Below, in pieces: positions 8,465 through 17,092 of a DNA stretch of 64,000 bases. Location: assembly GCF_024399315.1 (NCBI RefSeq), contig NZ_CP075170.1:744001-808000 (forward strand), given 5' to 3'. This stretch comes from Chryseobacterium sp. MA9 (lineage in GTDB: Bacteria > Bacteroidota > Bacteroidia > Flavobacteriales > Weeksellaceae). The notes below the pieces were generated by a model. The model ran no database searches, was not told the origin of the DNA, and saw nothing but the letters and a program-made list of their open reading frames with translations. The first letter of the stretch is position 1. The number at the start of each line of letters is the position of its first letter. The translations under genes and the position numbers were made by a program.

Positions 8465-9784
8465 ATGAAAGTATTGAAATTTGGTGGGACTTCGGTAGGA
8501 AGCCCGGAAAGGATTGAACAGTTATTACCCATTATCAGATCTCAGGCTTCGGACAAACATCTGGTTGTTTTATCAGCCGTTTCCGGTACCACAAATGATT
8601 TGGTGAAATTATCGGAGCTGTATGAGAACAAAGATATTGAAGGAGCTTACAAACATATTGATGTACTATATGAAAAATATAAAAAATTTGTAAATGAATT
8701 ATTTAAGACTGAAGGAGGGATTCTGGAAGCTTTATCTTTTATTGGTAAAATTTTTGATCTTTTTTATCAGTTCAAAAATAAAAACTTCACTTCCAGTGCG
8801 GAACGTATTATTCTTGCACAAGGTGAAATTATTTCAACAACTCTGTTTCACTTATATTTAAAGGAAAAAGAAATATCGTCTGTATTACTATCAGCGTTAG
8901 ACTTTATGTTGATTGACGAAGATAAAGAACCCGATATTGACTACATCAGAAAACAGGCGGGTCTTGAAATTGCAAAATATCAGGAAGAAACCCTATTTAT
9001 TACTCAAGGATATATATGCAGAAATGCTCAAGGTGAAATTGATAATCTGCAAAGGGGAGGCTCTGATTACACAGCTTCATTACTGGGAGCAGCATTGCAG
9101 GTAGAAGAAATCCAAATCTGGACGGATATTGATGGATTCCATAATAATGATCCGAGATATGTTCAGAATACAAAATCTATTGCCAGACTCAGTTTTGATG
9201 AAGCGGCAGAACTATCATACTTTGGAGCCAAAATCCTCCATCCACAAAGCGTTTTCCCTGCAAGAAAATATAATGTTCCTGTAAGATTATTAGATACAAT
9301 GAATCCTGCTGCTGCCGGAACGTTGATCTCAGGAGAAACAACCAATCAAAATCAGATTGTAGCAATTGCCGCTAAGGATGGGATCACGGCAATTCGTATT
9401 CAATCTTCCCGTATGCTGATGGCTTATGGCTTTTTGAGAAAGGTTTTTGAAATTTTTGAACGGTATAAAACACCTATAGATATGATTACTACTTCTGAAG
9501 TAGCGGTATCGCTTACAATTGACCAAACGGATAATCTTTCTGAAATTATAAGAGAATTGAACTCCTTTTCAGCAGTTGAAATTGACAGTGAACAGTCGAT
9601 CATATGCATTGTAGGAGACTTCAGAAAAAATAATCATGGATATGCAACCATTGTCTCGGAAGCGTTAAAACATATTCCAATACGAATGATTTCCTATGGA
9701 GGAAGTGAGAATAATATTTCATTATTAGTTCCATCTGTATACAAGGTAGAGGCCTTAAGATCCCTGCATAACAGATTGTTTTAG
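8465..9784 (+). CDS. lysC: Aspartate kinase (monofunctional)
   Basis: A 439-residue protein beginning MKVLKFGGTSVGSPERIEQL; KFGGTSVGS is the amino-acid kinase nucleotide/substrate loop. Other family blocks are RGGSDYTASLLGAAL, EIQIWTDIDGFHNNDPR and LSYFGAKILHPQ. The C-terminal 140 residues form ACT regulatory domains (TPIDMITTSEVAVSLTID), where end-product amino acids usually bind. It phosphorylates aspartate, the first step towards lysine, diaminopimelate, threonine and methionine. There is no homoserine dehydrogenase fusion; the protein stops after the ACT region. It is preceded by a probable attenuator and followed by its own terminator. The gene symbol is by function; paralogues may exist elsewhere. 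Confidence 0.93.
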   Translation: MKVLKFGGTSVGSPERIEQLLPIIRSQASDKHLVVLSAVSGTTNDLVKLSELYENKDIEGAYKHIDVLYEKYKKFVNELFKTEGGILEALSFIGKIFDLFYQFKNKNFTSSAERIILAQGEIISTTLFHLYLKEKEISSVLLSALDFMLIDEDKEPDIDYIRKQAGLEIAKYQEETLFITQGYICRNAQGEIDNLQRGGSDYTASLLGAALQVEEIQIWTDIDGFHNNDPRYVQNTKSIARLSFDEAAELSYFGAKILHPQSVFPARKYNVPVRLLDTMNPAAAGTLISGETTNQNQIVAIAAKDGITAIRIQSSRMLMAYGFLRKVFEIFERYKTPIDMITTSEVAVSLTIDQTDNLSEIIRELNSFSAVEIDSEQSIICIVGDFRKNNHGYATIVSEALKHIPIRMISYGGSENNISLLVPSVYKVEALRSLHNRLF

Positions 9785-9822
9785 AAAAAAATAAATCTAT
9801 ATTAGAACAGAAGTTATAGAGA

Positions 9823-9846
9823 AAAACCGCTTTTAAAGGCGGTTTT
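9823..9846 (+). terminator. Intrinsic terminator after aspartokinase
   Basis: AAAACCGC pairs with GCGGTTTT around an 8-nt loop, followed by ATTTATT. It lies 38 bp downstream of the aspartokinase stop. Confidence 0.75.
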
Positions 9847-9892
9847 ATTTATTAGAATTGTAGTCTATTTATTTTAAATTTCTGAAAGAGCA

Positions 9893-10006
9893 CTAATGGC
9901 TAAAATACAAGTCCTCGAGAAAACCGTATCCGCTTTTCTTTTCTTCTCCGGCTTCTTTCGGAAAGTTCTGAATATTTCCTTTAAGTGCTATCAACTGTTC
10001 CTGAAA
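9893..10006 (-). pseudogene. Remnant C-terminal fragment of an unidentified gene
   Basis: On the minus strand 37 sense codons precede a TAG with no start codon. The fragment includes EQLIALKGNIQNFPKEAGE and ends GYGFLEDLYFSH. An in-frame TGA lies just before it, and no further coding-like sequence continues upstream. The amino-acid make-up (Glu/Lys/Gly-rich, balanced) looks protein-like rather than random, so it may be the tail of a deleted gene. I do not recognise the family. Confidence 0.35.
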
Positions 10007-10124
10007 TCAATATTATGAAGGGTAATAATTTTGGTCTATAAATTCATTGTTTCGCAAAACTTTAGTTCCAGAGAAGTAAAATTGGTAAAATAAAGTGGTT
10101 ATTTATATGGTTTTTAACAATGAA

Positions 10125-10143
10125 AAGTGTGCTTTTTACATTT
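10125..10143. promoter_or_regulatory. AAGTGT-N7-ACATTT dyad, site 1
   Basis: AAGTGT GCTTTTT ACATTT. The two half-sites are inverted copies of AArTGT. The same dyad with the same 7-bp spacing occurs before araB, before the araR-like gene and at the GH127/146 start. This copy is 287 bp upstream of the xylR-like ATG, further away than the others. Confidence 0.5.
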
Positions 10144-10282
10144 TTTTTTCAAGCAAAATGAAAAAAAAATTGATTCTTCTTATCATAATATTTATTCTGA
10201 AAATTAAATTTTTTTTTTGTGCTGATTGATATTGCAATTAATTGTGAATTCATGTCTTATGAAATAAGTAAGTGTAAAACTA

Positions 10283-10298
10283 ATGATAACCTTATCAT
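10283..10298. promoter_or_regulatory. ATGATAA-CC-TTATCAT palindrome upstream of xylR
   Basis: A perfect 7-bp inverted repeat with a CC spacer, 97 bp upstream of the xylR-like -7 element. The right half with its flank (CCTTATCATAA) recurs at 54613-54623 and, inverted, at 55841-55851, both in the araR neighbourhood. A looser copy, TTATCATAA, is at 10180-10188. It could be an operator for one of the two Nudix-like regulators. Confidence 0.45.
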
Positions 10299-10394
10299 AA
10301 TTTTTATACAATTGATATCATTAAAATTCGATATGTAATGTATTGATAAGCAGTAGATAGTGGAGGATTTATTTTTTTTATTCAGATGAATTTT

Positions 10395-10402
10395 TATATT
10401 TG
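10395..10402 (+). promoter_or_regulatory. Promoter -7 element of xylR-xylB-xylA
   Basis: TATATTTG matches TAnnTTTG and lies 27 bp before the xylR ATG. A -33 TTTG at the standard distance was not seen; the region there is T-rich. Confidence 0.55.
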
Positions 10403-10429
10403 TAATGTTACCAAAATGTTAACGAACTA

Positions 10430-11155
10430 ATGAATCAGAACTTTATCCATACCTATGTCTCTGTAGATTGTGTTGTCTTTGGATTTGACCATGAAAACCG
10501 GTTGAATATATTATTAGTACAACGCCATGTTGATGATGTACCGTTAGAAAAACAGATCAAACTTCCCGGAAGTTTGATTTTCAGTGATGAAGATGTAGAT
10601 GATGCTGCACAAAGAGTACTTCATGAACTTACAGGGATAAAAAAAATGGTTCTCAAACAGTTCAAATGCTTTGCTGATCCTATGAGAGCAAGCAATGCAC
10701 ATGATATTAAATGGATGGATCAGGAATACAAACATCATATAGACAGGATCATTACAGTTGCCTACCTTTCTCTTTGTAAAATAGATCACAAGATCAACAG
10801 TACAAAATATGATACCGTAGATTGGTATCCTGTTGATGAAGTTCCTTTACTGCCTTTTGATCATAACAAAATTATCAATGAATCTCTGATGGAGATTAGA
10901 AAATGGATTGAATCTGATTTCTCCATTATTTTTGAGTTGCTGCCAAAAAGATTTACCATAAGACAGCTCTATCAGCTCTATAGCGCTTTAAATGAAAAGA
11001 ATATTGATATTAAGAATTTCCATAAAAAAATATCTTCATTCCCCTATATCGTTCCTCTAGACGAAATTCAAAAAGATGTATCTCACCGCGCAGCAAGATA
11101 TTACAGATTTGATGCTAAGATTTACAAGAAAAACAATACAAAACTTATAAAATAA
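10430..11155 (+). CDS. xylR: Nudix-like (NrtR-family) transcriptional regulator, XylR-type
   Basis: A 241-residue protein. Residues 5-150 have the Nudix fold (VDCVVFGFDHENRLNILLVQR). The Nudix box (PGSLIFSDEDVDDAAQRVLH then ELTGI) lacks the catalytic REXXEE residues, so it probably senses a ligand rather than hydrolysing nucleotides. Residues 165-235 form a winged-helix DNA-binding domain (FELLPKRFTIRQLYQLYSAL, ending RYYRFDAKIYKK). Proteins of this architecture are known in Bacteroides as pentose regulators, with AraR the characterised case. Direct linkage to xylB (15 bp) and xylA argues for xylose control. The symbol is by context; the ligand is not shown. Confidence 0.85.
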   Translation: MNQNFIHTYVSVDCVVFGFDHENRLNILLVQRHVDDVPLEKQIKLPGSLIFSDEDVDDAAQRVLHELTGIKKMVLKQFKCFADPMRASNAHDIKWMDQEYKHHIDRIITVAYLSLCKIDHKINSTKYDTVDWYPVDEVPLLPFDHNKIINESLMEIRKWIESDFSIIFELLPKRFTIRQLYQLYSALNEKNIDIKNFHKKISSFPYIVPLDEIQKDVSHRAARYYRFDAKIYKKNNTKLIK

Positions 11156-11170
11156 CCTTTTTAAAAAATT

Positions 11171-12655
11171 ATGTACTTACTAGGCTATGACATTGGCAGT
11201 TCTTCTGTGAAAGTGTGTCTCATTGAGGCATCCAGTGGAAAAGTGATTGCTTCTGAATTTTCTCCCAAAAAAGAAATGAAAATCACTGCTATAAATCCGG
11301 GATGGGCAGAACAAAACCCGGTCGACTGGTGGATCAATCTGAAATTGGCACATGAAGCTGTTATGCATGAATCCGGAGTACATGCTGAAGATATTAAAGG
11401 AATTGGAATCACATGGCAGATGCATGGTTTGATTCTGGTAGATAAGGATCAGAACCTTTTAAGACCATCCATTATCTGGTGTGACAGCCGTGCTGTACCT
11501 TATGGTGAAAGAGCTTTTAAAACAATAGGAGAAGAAAAATGTCTCTCACATCTGTTGAATTCGCCAGGAAATTTTACAGCATCAAAGCTTGCATGGGTAA
11601 AAGAAAATGAACCTGAAATTTTTGAAAAGATAGATAAAATAATGCTCCCTGGAGACTATATTGCGATGAGACTCTCTGGGCAGATAGGAATGACCATCGA
11701 GGGATTATCGGAAGGAATTTTCTGGGATTTTAAAAACAACTGTATTTCGGAAGATATTATTAATTACTATGGAATCCCGAAAAGCTTTTTTCCTGAAATC
11801 GTACCCACGTTTGGAATCCAGGCAACCGTTTCCAGCATTGCGGCTGAAGAATTAGGCTTAAAAGAAGGAACGCCCATCTCATACAGGGCAGGAGACCAGC
11901 CTAACAATGCTCTTTCCCTGAACGTTTTTAATCCGGGAGAAATTGCCTCTACAGCAGGAACTTCAGGAGTGGTATATGGAGTTCTGGACCAGCTGGAATA
12001 TGATAAATTATCAAGGGTAAATACATTTGCCCACGTCAATTACACACCGGAACAGATCAGACTGGGAGTTTTATTGTGTATCAATGGAACCGGAATTTTA
12101 AACTCGTGGCTAAAACATAATTTTGCAACCTCTCTTTCTTCTTATGGTGATATGAATGACATGGCTTCACTTTCACCTATTGGTTCAAAAGGATTAAGTA
12201 TTATTCCCTTTGGAAATGGAGCCGAGAGAGTGCTTGAAAATAAGGATACAAGCTGTTCTATCCACGGAATTAATTTCAACATACATTCTAAGGGAGATAT
12301 TTTGCGTGCAGCGCAGGAAGGTATTGTATTCTCTTACGAATACGGAATGGATATCATGAGAAATATCGGAATGGATATCCAGGTGATCCGTGCAGGAAAT
12401 GCCAACATGTTTTTAAGTTCAATTTTTCGTCAGTCGTTATCCAGCGTCAGCAACGCAGTCATTGAACTTTATGATACTGATGGAGCGGTAGGAGCGGCAA
12501 GAGCTGCCGGAATGGGAATAGGATTTTACTCAGATTCCAGAGAAGCATTTTCTTCACTTGAAAAAATAGCGGTGATAGAGCCTGAACACGAAAAACAAGA
12601 ACAATATTTAGAAGCCTATGCCAGATGGAAACATCATCTTAACGAAATAATCTAG
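11171..12655 (+). CDS. xylB: Xylulokinase
   Basis: A 494-residue FGGY-family sugar kinase. The N-terminal ATPase motif is LLGYDIGSSSVKVCLIEA. Xylulokinase-like blocks follow: ITWQMHGLILVD (near residue 80), IIWCDSRA, and the catalytic-Asp segment YRAGDQPNNALSL (about residue 240). The glycine-rich ATP-binding part is STAGTSGVVYG, and RAGNANMFLS lies in the C-terminal lobe. It phosphorylates D-xylulose to xylulose 5-phosphate for the pentose phosphate pathway. It lies 15 bp after xylR and 107 bp before xylA, so one transcript is likely. Confidence 0.95.
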   Translation: MYLLGYDIGSSSVKVCLIEASSGKVIASEFSPKKEMKITAINPGWAEQNPVDWWINLKLAHEAVMHESGVHAEDIKGIGITWQMHGLILVDKDQNLLRPSIIWCDSRAVPYGERAFKTIGEEKCLSHLLNSPGNFTASKLAWVKENEPEIFEKIDKIMLPGDYIAMRLSGQIGMTIEGLSEGIFWDFKNNCISEDIINYYGIPKSFFPEIVPTFGIQATVSSIAAEELGLKEGTPISYRAGDQPNNALSLNVFNPGEIASTAGTSGVVYGVLDQLEYDKLSRVNTFAHVNYTPEQIRLGVLLCINGTGILNSWLKHNFATSLSSYGDMNDMASLSPIGSKGLSIIPFGNGAERVLENKDTSCSIHGINFNIHSKGDILRAAQEGIVFSYEYGMDIMRNIGMDIQVIRAGNANMFLSSIFRQSLSSVSNAVIELYDTDGAVGAARAAGMGIGFYSDSREAFSSLEKIAVIEPEHEKQEQYLEAYARWKHHLNEII

Positions 12656-12682
12656 AAAAGTTACAACAGCATTTTTCATCCG

Positions 12683-12708
12683 CTTACTGACTCTTAAGAA
12701 TCAGTGAG
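12683..12708 (+). other. Stem-loop between xylB and xylA
   Basis: CTTACTGACTCTT and AAGAATCAGTGAG form a 13-position near-palindrome with one mismatch and one G:U pair. No T-run follows, so it is more likely an mRNA processing or stability hairpin, or a binding site, than a terminator. Confidence 0.45.
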
Positions 12709-12762
12709 AAGGGTATCTCTACGCAAAAATTAAAAAAACAAATTAAAAATAATCAAATAAAT

Positions 12763-14091
12763 ATGAACACTTTAACAGGTACAAAAGAGTTTTTTACAGG
12801 TATTGAAAAAATTAAATTTGAGGGGAAGGAAAGCAGGAATCCGTTGGCATTCCGTTATTATGATGCTGAAAAGATCGTAATGGGAAAACCTATGAAAGAC
12901 TGGACCAGATTTGCAATGGCATGGTGGCATACCTTATGTGCAAACGGAAGCGATCCATTTGGAGGACCTACAATCCACCACCCATGGGATATCGGAAATG
13001 ATCCTGTGACCAGAGCAATGCACAAAATGGATGCGGGCTTTGAATTCATGTCTAAAATGGGATTCAACTACTACTGCTTCCATGATATCGATTTGGTAGA
13101 CCCTGCCAGTAACTGGAAAGACTACGAGAAAAATATGCAGACTATTGTTGAATATGCAAAACAAAAACAACAGGAAACAGGAATAAAGCTTTTATGGGGA
13201 ACAGCGAATGTTTTCACGCATGAAAGATACATGAACGGAGCATCTACCAACCCAAATTTTGATGTTGTGGCATGTGCAGCAACACAGGTGAAAAATTCAA
13301 TAGATGCTACAATAGCACTGGGAGGTGAAAATTATGTTTTCTGGGGTGGAAGAGAAGGATATATGAGTCTTTTAAATACTGATATGAAACGTGAAAAAGA
13401 TCATTTGGCCCGTTTCCTTTCTATGTCAAGAGACTATGCACGCCAACAAGGCTTTAAAGGAACTTTCCTGATCGAACCCAAACCAATGGAGCCTACGAAA
13501 CATCAGTATGATTATGACTCTGAAACAGTAATTGGGTTCCTGAGACATTACGGATTAGACAAAGATTTCAAACTGAATATTGAGGTTAATCATGCTACAT
13601 TGGCGGGCCATACGTTCGAACATGAACTTCAGGTTGCTGTTGATGCAGGGCTTTTAGGAAGTATTGATGCGAACAGAGGCGACTATCAGAACGGCTGGGA
13701 TACGGATCAGTTCCCGTTAGATTATTATGACATGGTTCAGGCATGGCTTGTACTGCTTCCGTCAGGAGGTCTGGGAACCGGAGGCGTAAACTTTGATGCC
13801 AAAATCAGAAGAAATTCTATTGATGCTGAAGATTTATTCATTTCTCATATTTCAGGAATGGATGTTTTTGCCAAAGGTCTTCTTGCGGCAGCAGATATCC
13901 TTGAAAATTCAGATTACAAAAAGCTAAAAACAGACCGCTACGCCTCTTTTGATAAAGGAAATGGAAAAGCATTCGAGGAGGGTACGCTTACACTGGAAGA
14001 TCTTCAGAGAATCGCTCACGAAATCGGCGAACCACAGCCAAAAAGCGGAAAACAGGAATTGTTTGAAGCCATCGTGAATATGTATATATAA
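12763..14091 (+). CDS. xylA: Xylose isomerase
   Basis: A 442-residue protein with the length of class II xylose isomerases. The conserved blocks are in order: [19 protein letters not shown], the catalytic FHDIDLVDP (about residue 105), the [19 protein letters not shown] strand, metal-binding [33 protein letters not shown] and GSIDANRGD. It interconverts D-xylose and D-xylulose in the cytoplasm using divalent metal. It is followed after 94 bp by the SusC gene. That gap contains AAAAGGCT (14101) and AGCCTTTT (14149) as a possible long-loop stem. Confidence 0.97.
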   Translation: MNTLTGTKEFFTGIEKIKFEGKESRNPLAFRYYDAEKIVMGKPMKDWTRFAMAWWHTLCANGSDPFGGPTIHHPWDIGNDPVTRAMHKMDAGFEFMSKMGFNYYCFHDIDLVDPASNWKDYEKNMQTIVEYAKQKQQETGIKLLWGTANVFTHERYMNGASTNPNFDVVACAATQVKNSIDATIALGGENYVFWGGREGYMSLLNTDMKREKDHLARFLSMSRDYARQQGFKGTFLIEPKPMEPTKHQYDYDSETVIGFLRHYGLDKDFKLNIEVNHATLAGHTFEHELQVAVDAGLLGSIDANRGDYQNGWDTDQFPLDYYDMVQAWLVLLPSGGLGTGGVNFDAKIRRNSIDAEDLFISHISGMDVFAKGLLAAADILENSDYKKLKTDRYASFDKGNGKAFEEGTLTLEDLQRIAHEIGEPQPKSGKQELFEAIVNMYI

Positions 14092-14185
14092 TAAAAAAAT
14101 AAAAGGCTTATAAACACTAAGGATTTTTATACACTATAATTATTAAACAGCCTTTTATTCAACAACTAATACTAAAATAATAATT

Positions 14186-17080
14186 ATGAACCGATTTTAT
14201 TTCAATAAAAGCAATAGAGCGGCACTATTTTTTGCAATGACTTTATTGCCTTCCGGCATAGCATATTCACAGGTTAAGAAAGATACAGTAGCTAAAGAAA
14301 ATAAAATAGATGAAGTTGTTGTAATAGGATATGGAACTCAGAGAAAAGAAGCCGTAACAGGTTCTGTAGCCACTGTAAAAGGAGATGCCCTGCGTGAAGT
14401 ACCTTCTGCCAACATTACTCAGGCATTACAGGGAAGAACGGCAGGTGTAGATATCTCACAAACCTCTACAAAACCAGGGGCTGCTATGCAGATCCGTATC
14501 AGGGGAACAAGATCTCTGACAGGAGATAACAACCCGTTGATTGTATTGGATGGTATTCCTTTTGTGGGATCACTGGGAGATATAAGCTCAAGTGATATCA
14601 AAAGTATTGATATTCTGAAAGATGCTTCTGCTACAGCGATCTACGGGTCCAGAGGGGCAAATGGTGTGATTCTCGTTACGACAAACAGAGGTGCAAAAGG
14701 GCAGAGACCCAAATTTAGTTACAATACGTTTACAGGAGTTCAGACTTTGTTTTCAAAATATCCAATGATGGATGGTCCTAAGTTTGCGCAGCTGCGTTCT
14801 TATGCAATTCCTGCAGGAAATACAACGCCTTTATATTCAAACGGGGTTGATGAAAATAACAGTGTTAATACAGACTGGCAAAGCCTGTACTATAAGCCTG
14901 CCATGATGACCAGCCATGATATTGGTGTTTCAGGCGGAACAGAAGGAGGAAACTATAATGTAGGTCTATCATACTTCAAGCAAAATGCGTTAATTCCTGT
15001 CCAAAGTTATGAAAGATTTGCCCTGCGAATGGCCATTGACCAGCAGGTAGGATCCATCTTTAAATTCGGTTTTACGACCAATACAAACTATTCGATTTCG
15101 GAAGGGAATGGGGTAAATCCGGGAGCAGTTCTGGGATATTCTCCCATTGCCAATCCTTACAATCCGGATGGAAGCCCGAAGAGAGTAATGAGTACAGCAG
15201 GTGGCATTGATCAGACATGGATTTATACCAGAAGAAATTTAGAGAGCCTGGCGGATAAATATATTGATGAAACCAAATCTTTTGCATCCTATAACAATCT
15301 TTACGGGGAGGCAAGTTTACCAATTAAAGGATTAAAATACAGGTTAAATGTAGGATTGGATTTCCGTACTTCAAACAGTGGAAATTACACCGGTGTAGGA
15401 GTCTTTAATACGAATCCTCTGGGGCCCTCAGCGGCAGGAAAAGGGAACAACCAGACCTATCACTGGGTATTGGAGAACCTTTTAACTTACGACCGCACAT
15501 TTGGTAAGCATAAGGTTAATGCCGTAGCGTTATATTCCGCAGAAGAAAATAAGTATACAAGCTCATACATGAGTGCAAAGAATGTCCCTGCAGATTTTTT
15601 CCAGTATTATAACTTAGGACAGTCGCCTCAGGCTGATATTACCGTAAGACCTGAAGACCAGGTTTATTGGAAAACAGGCCTGCTTTCAGCCATGGGAAGA
15701 ATTATGTATACTTATGATAACAAGTATATGCTTACAGCAACACTTCGTGCAGATGGATCTTCCAGGCTGGCTCCAGGAAACAAATGGCATACCTATCCCG
15801 CACTATCATTAGGATGGAATGTTACCAACGAATCTTTCATGCAGAATATCAAAGTGATTAATCTCCTTAAATTCAGAGCCGGCTGGGGACAGACTTCCAA
15901 TCAGGCAGTAGATCCATACTCTACCATGGGAAGATTTAATGTAGCTCCTTATAATTATGGAAGTGCAGGAAGTACAGGGATCTATGGAAATCAACCACCC
16001 AACCCGAACTTAGGATGGGAATATTCAAAAACGCAAAACTACGGAGTAGATTTCGGAATATTGAACAACCGCCTTACAGGAAGTGTGGAATATTACAAAA
16101 CCCATACATATGACCTGTTGACACAGAAAAGCCTTCCGGCAACAAGCGGCTGGACATCAATTGTTTCCAATGTAGCGGAAACAGAAAATAAAGGGCTGGA
16201 AGTTTCTTTAAACGGAATTATTTTTGATAATCCGGACGGGTTTACATGGGAGGCTGGAGTTAATTTTTATACCAATAAAAACAAAATCTTATCCCTTGCA
16301 TCCGGAACACCACGTGATGTCAATAACTTATGGTTTGTAGGACATAATATTAATTCATTATATGATTATCAGTATATCGGTCTTTGGCAGGCTGGTGACC
16401 CTTATCAGAATATTCTGGAGCCGGGAACTGCTGCAGATGTTACAGGATCTATTAAAGTGCTTTACACCGGAGGTTATAATGCTGACGGAACGCCGGTAAG
16501 AGCAATAGGACCGGACGACAGACAGATCTTTGATACAGCACCGAAATTCCAGGGAGGATTTAATATGCGCTTTGCTTACAAGAATTTTGAACTGAGCACA
16601 GTAGGAGCTTTCCAGCATGGCGGAATTCTGGTAAGTACCATTTATGGATCTGCAAGTTACCTTAACAGATTAACAGGAAGAGGAAATAATGTGGATGTAG
16701 ATTATTGGACAGAAGATAATACTGGAGCCTATTTTCCTCGTCCAGGACGTCATTTGAGTGGAGATAATCCGAAATATTCTTCTACGTTGGCAATGTTTGA
16801 TGCTTCTTATCTTAAGCTTCGCACCATTACCTTAGGCTATAATGTTAATAAAGATTTTTTAAAGGATTTAAAAATCACCAGCTTAAGAATTTACTTTACT
16901 GTAACCAATCCTGTAGTATTATTCTCTCCTTATCACAAATTCTCAGGAATGGATCCGGAACCAAACTCTTTTGGAAATGAAAACCAGGCAGTAAGCGGAT
17001 ATCAAAACCGCCAGCTTGTTATTGGAACCAATAACCCTTCTACAAGAAATTACTTAATGGGACTAAACTTAACCTTTTAA
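14186..17080 (+). CDS. SusC-like TonB-dependent outer-membrane receptor
   Basis: A 964-residue protein: signal peptide ending SGIAYSQ, a TonB-box-like KIDEVVVIGYGTQRKEAVTG (about residues 41-60), the plug domain (IRIRGTRSLTGDNNPLIVLDG, ILKDASATAIYGSRGANGVI), then a 22-strand barrel ending in an aromatic-type NYLMGLNLTF. The carboxypeptidase-regulatory-like N-terminal extension usual in SusC proteins is absent: the TonB box follows the signal peptide almost directly. With the SusD lipoprotein 12 bp downstream it imports oligosaccharides, here presumably substituted xylo-oligosaccharides from the locus context. It is the only SusC in the window. Confidence 0.95.
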   Translation: MNRFYFNKSNRAALFFAMTLLPSGIAYSQVKKDTVAKENKIDEVVVIGYGTQRKEAVTGSVATVKGDALREVPSANITQALQGRTAGVDISQTSTKPGAAMQIRIRGTRSLTGDNNPLIVLDGIPFVGSLGDISSSDIKSIDILKDASATAIYGSRGANGVILVTTNRGAKGQRPKFSYNTFTGVQTLFSKYPMMDGPKFAQLRSYAIPAGNTTPLYSNGVDENNSVNTDWQSLYYKPAMMTSHDIGVSGGTEGGNYNVGLSYFKQNALIPVQSYERFALRMAIDQQVGSIFKFGFTTNTNYSISEGNGVNPGAVLGYSPIANPYNPDGSPKRVMSTAGGIDQTWIYTRRNLESLADKYIDETKSFASYNNLYGEASLPIKGLKYRLNVGLDFRTSNSGNYTGVGVFNTNPLGPSAAGKGNNQTYHWVLENLLTYDRTFGKHKVNAVALYSAEENKYTSSYMSAKNVPADFFQYYNLGQSPQADITVRPEDQVYWKTGLLSAMGRIMYTYDNKYMLTATLRADGSSRLAPGNKWHTYPALSLGWNVTNESFMQNIKVINLLKFRAGWGQTSNQAVDPYSTMGRFNVAPYNYGSAGSTGIYGNQPPNPNLGWEYSKTQNYGVDFGILNNRLTGSVEYYKTHTYDLLTQKSLPATSGWTSIVSNVAETENKGLEVSLNGIIFDNPDGFTWEAGVNFYTNKNKILSLASGTPRDVNNLWFVGHNINSLYDYQYIGLWQAGDPYQNILEPGTAADVTGSIKVLYTGGYNADGTPVRAIGPDDRQIFDTAPKFQGGFNMRFAYKNFELSTVGAFQHGGILVSTIYGSASYLNRLTGRGNNVDVDYWTEDNTGAYFPRPGRHLSGDNPKYSSTLAMFDASYLKLRTITLGYNVNKDFLKDLKITSLRIYFTVTNPVVLFSPYHKFSGMDPEPNSFGNENQAVSGYQNRQLVIGTNNPSTRNYLMGLNLTF

Positions 17081-17092
17081 AACTGTACTGTC

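Noticed and set aside
14101-14156. Terminator between xylA and susC
   Set aside because: AAAAGGCT and AGCCTTTT can pair, but the loop is 40 nt and no T-run of termination type follows; weak as a terminator.
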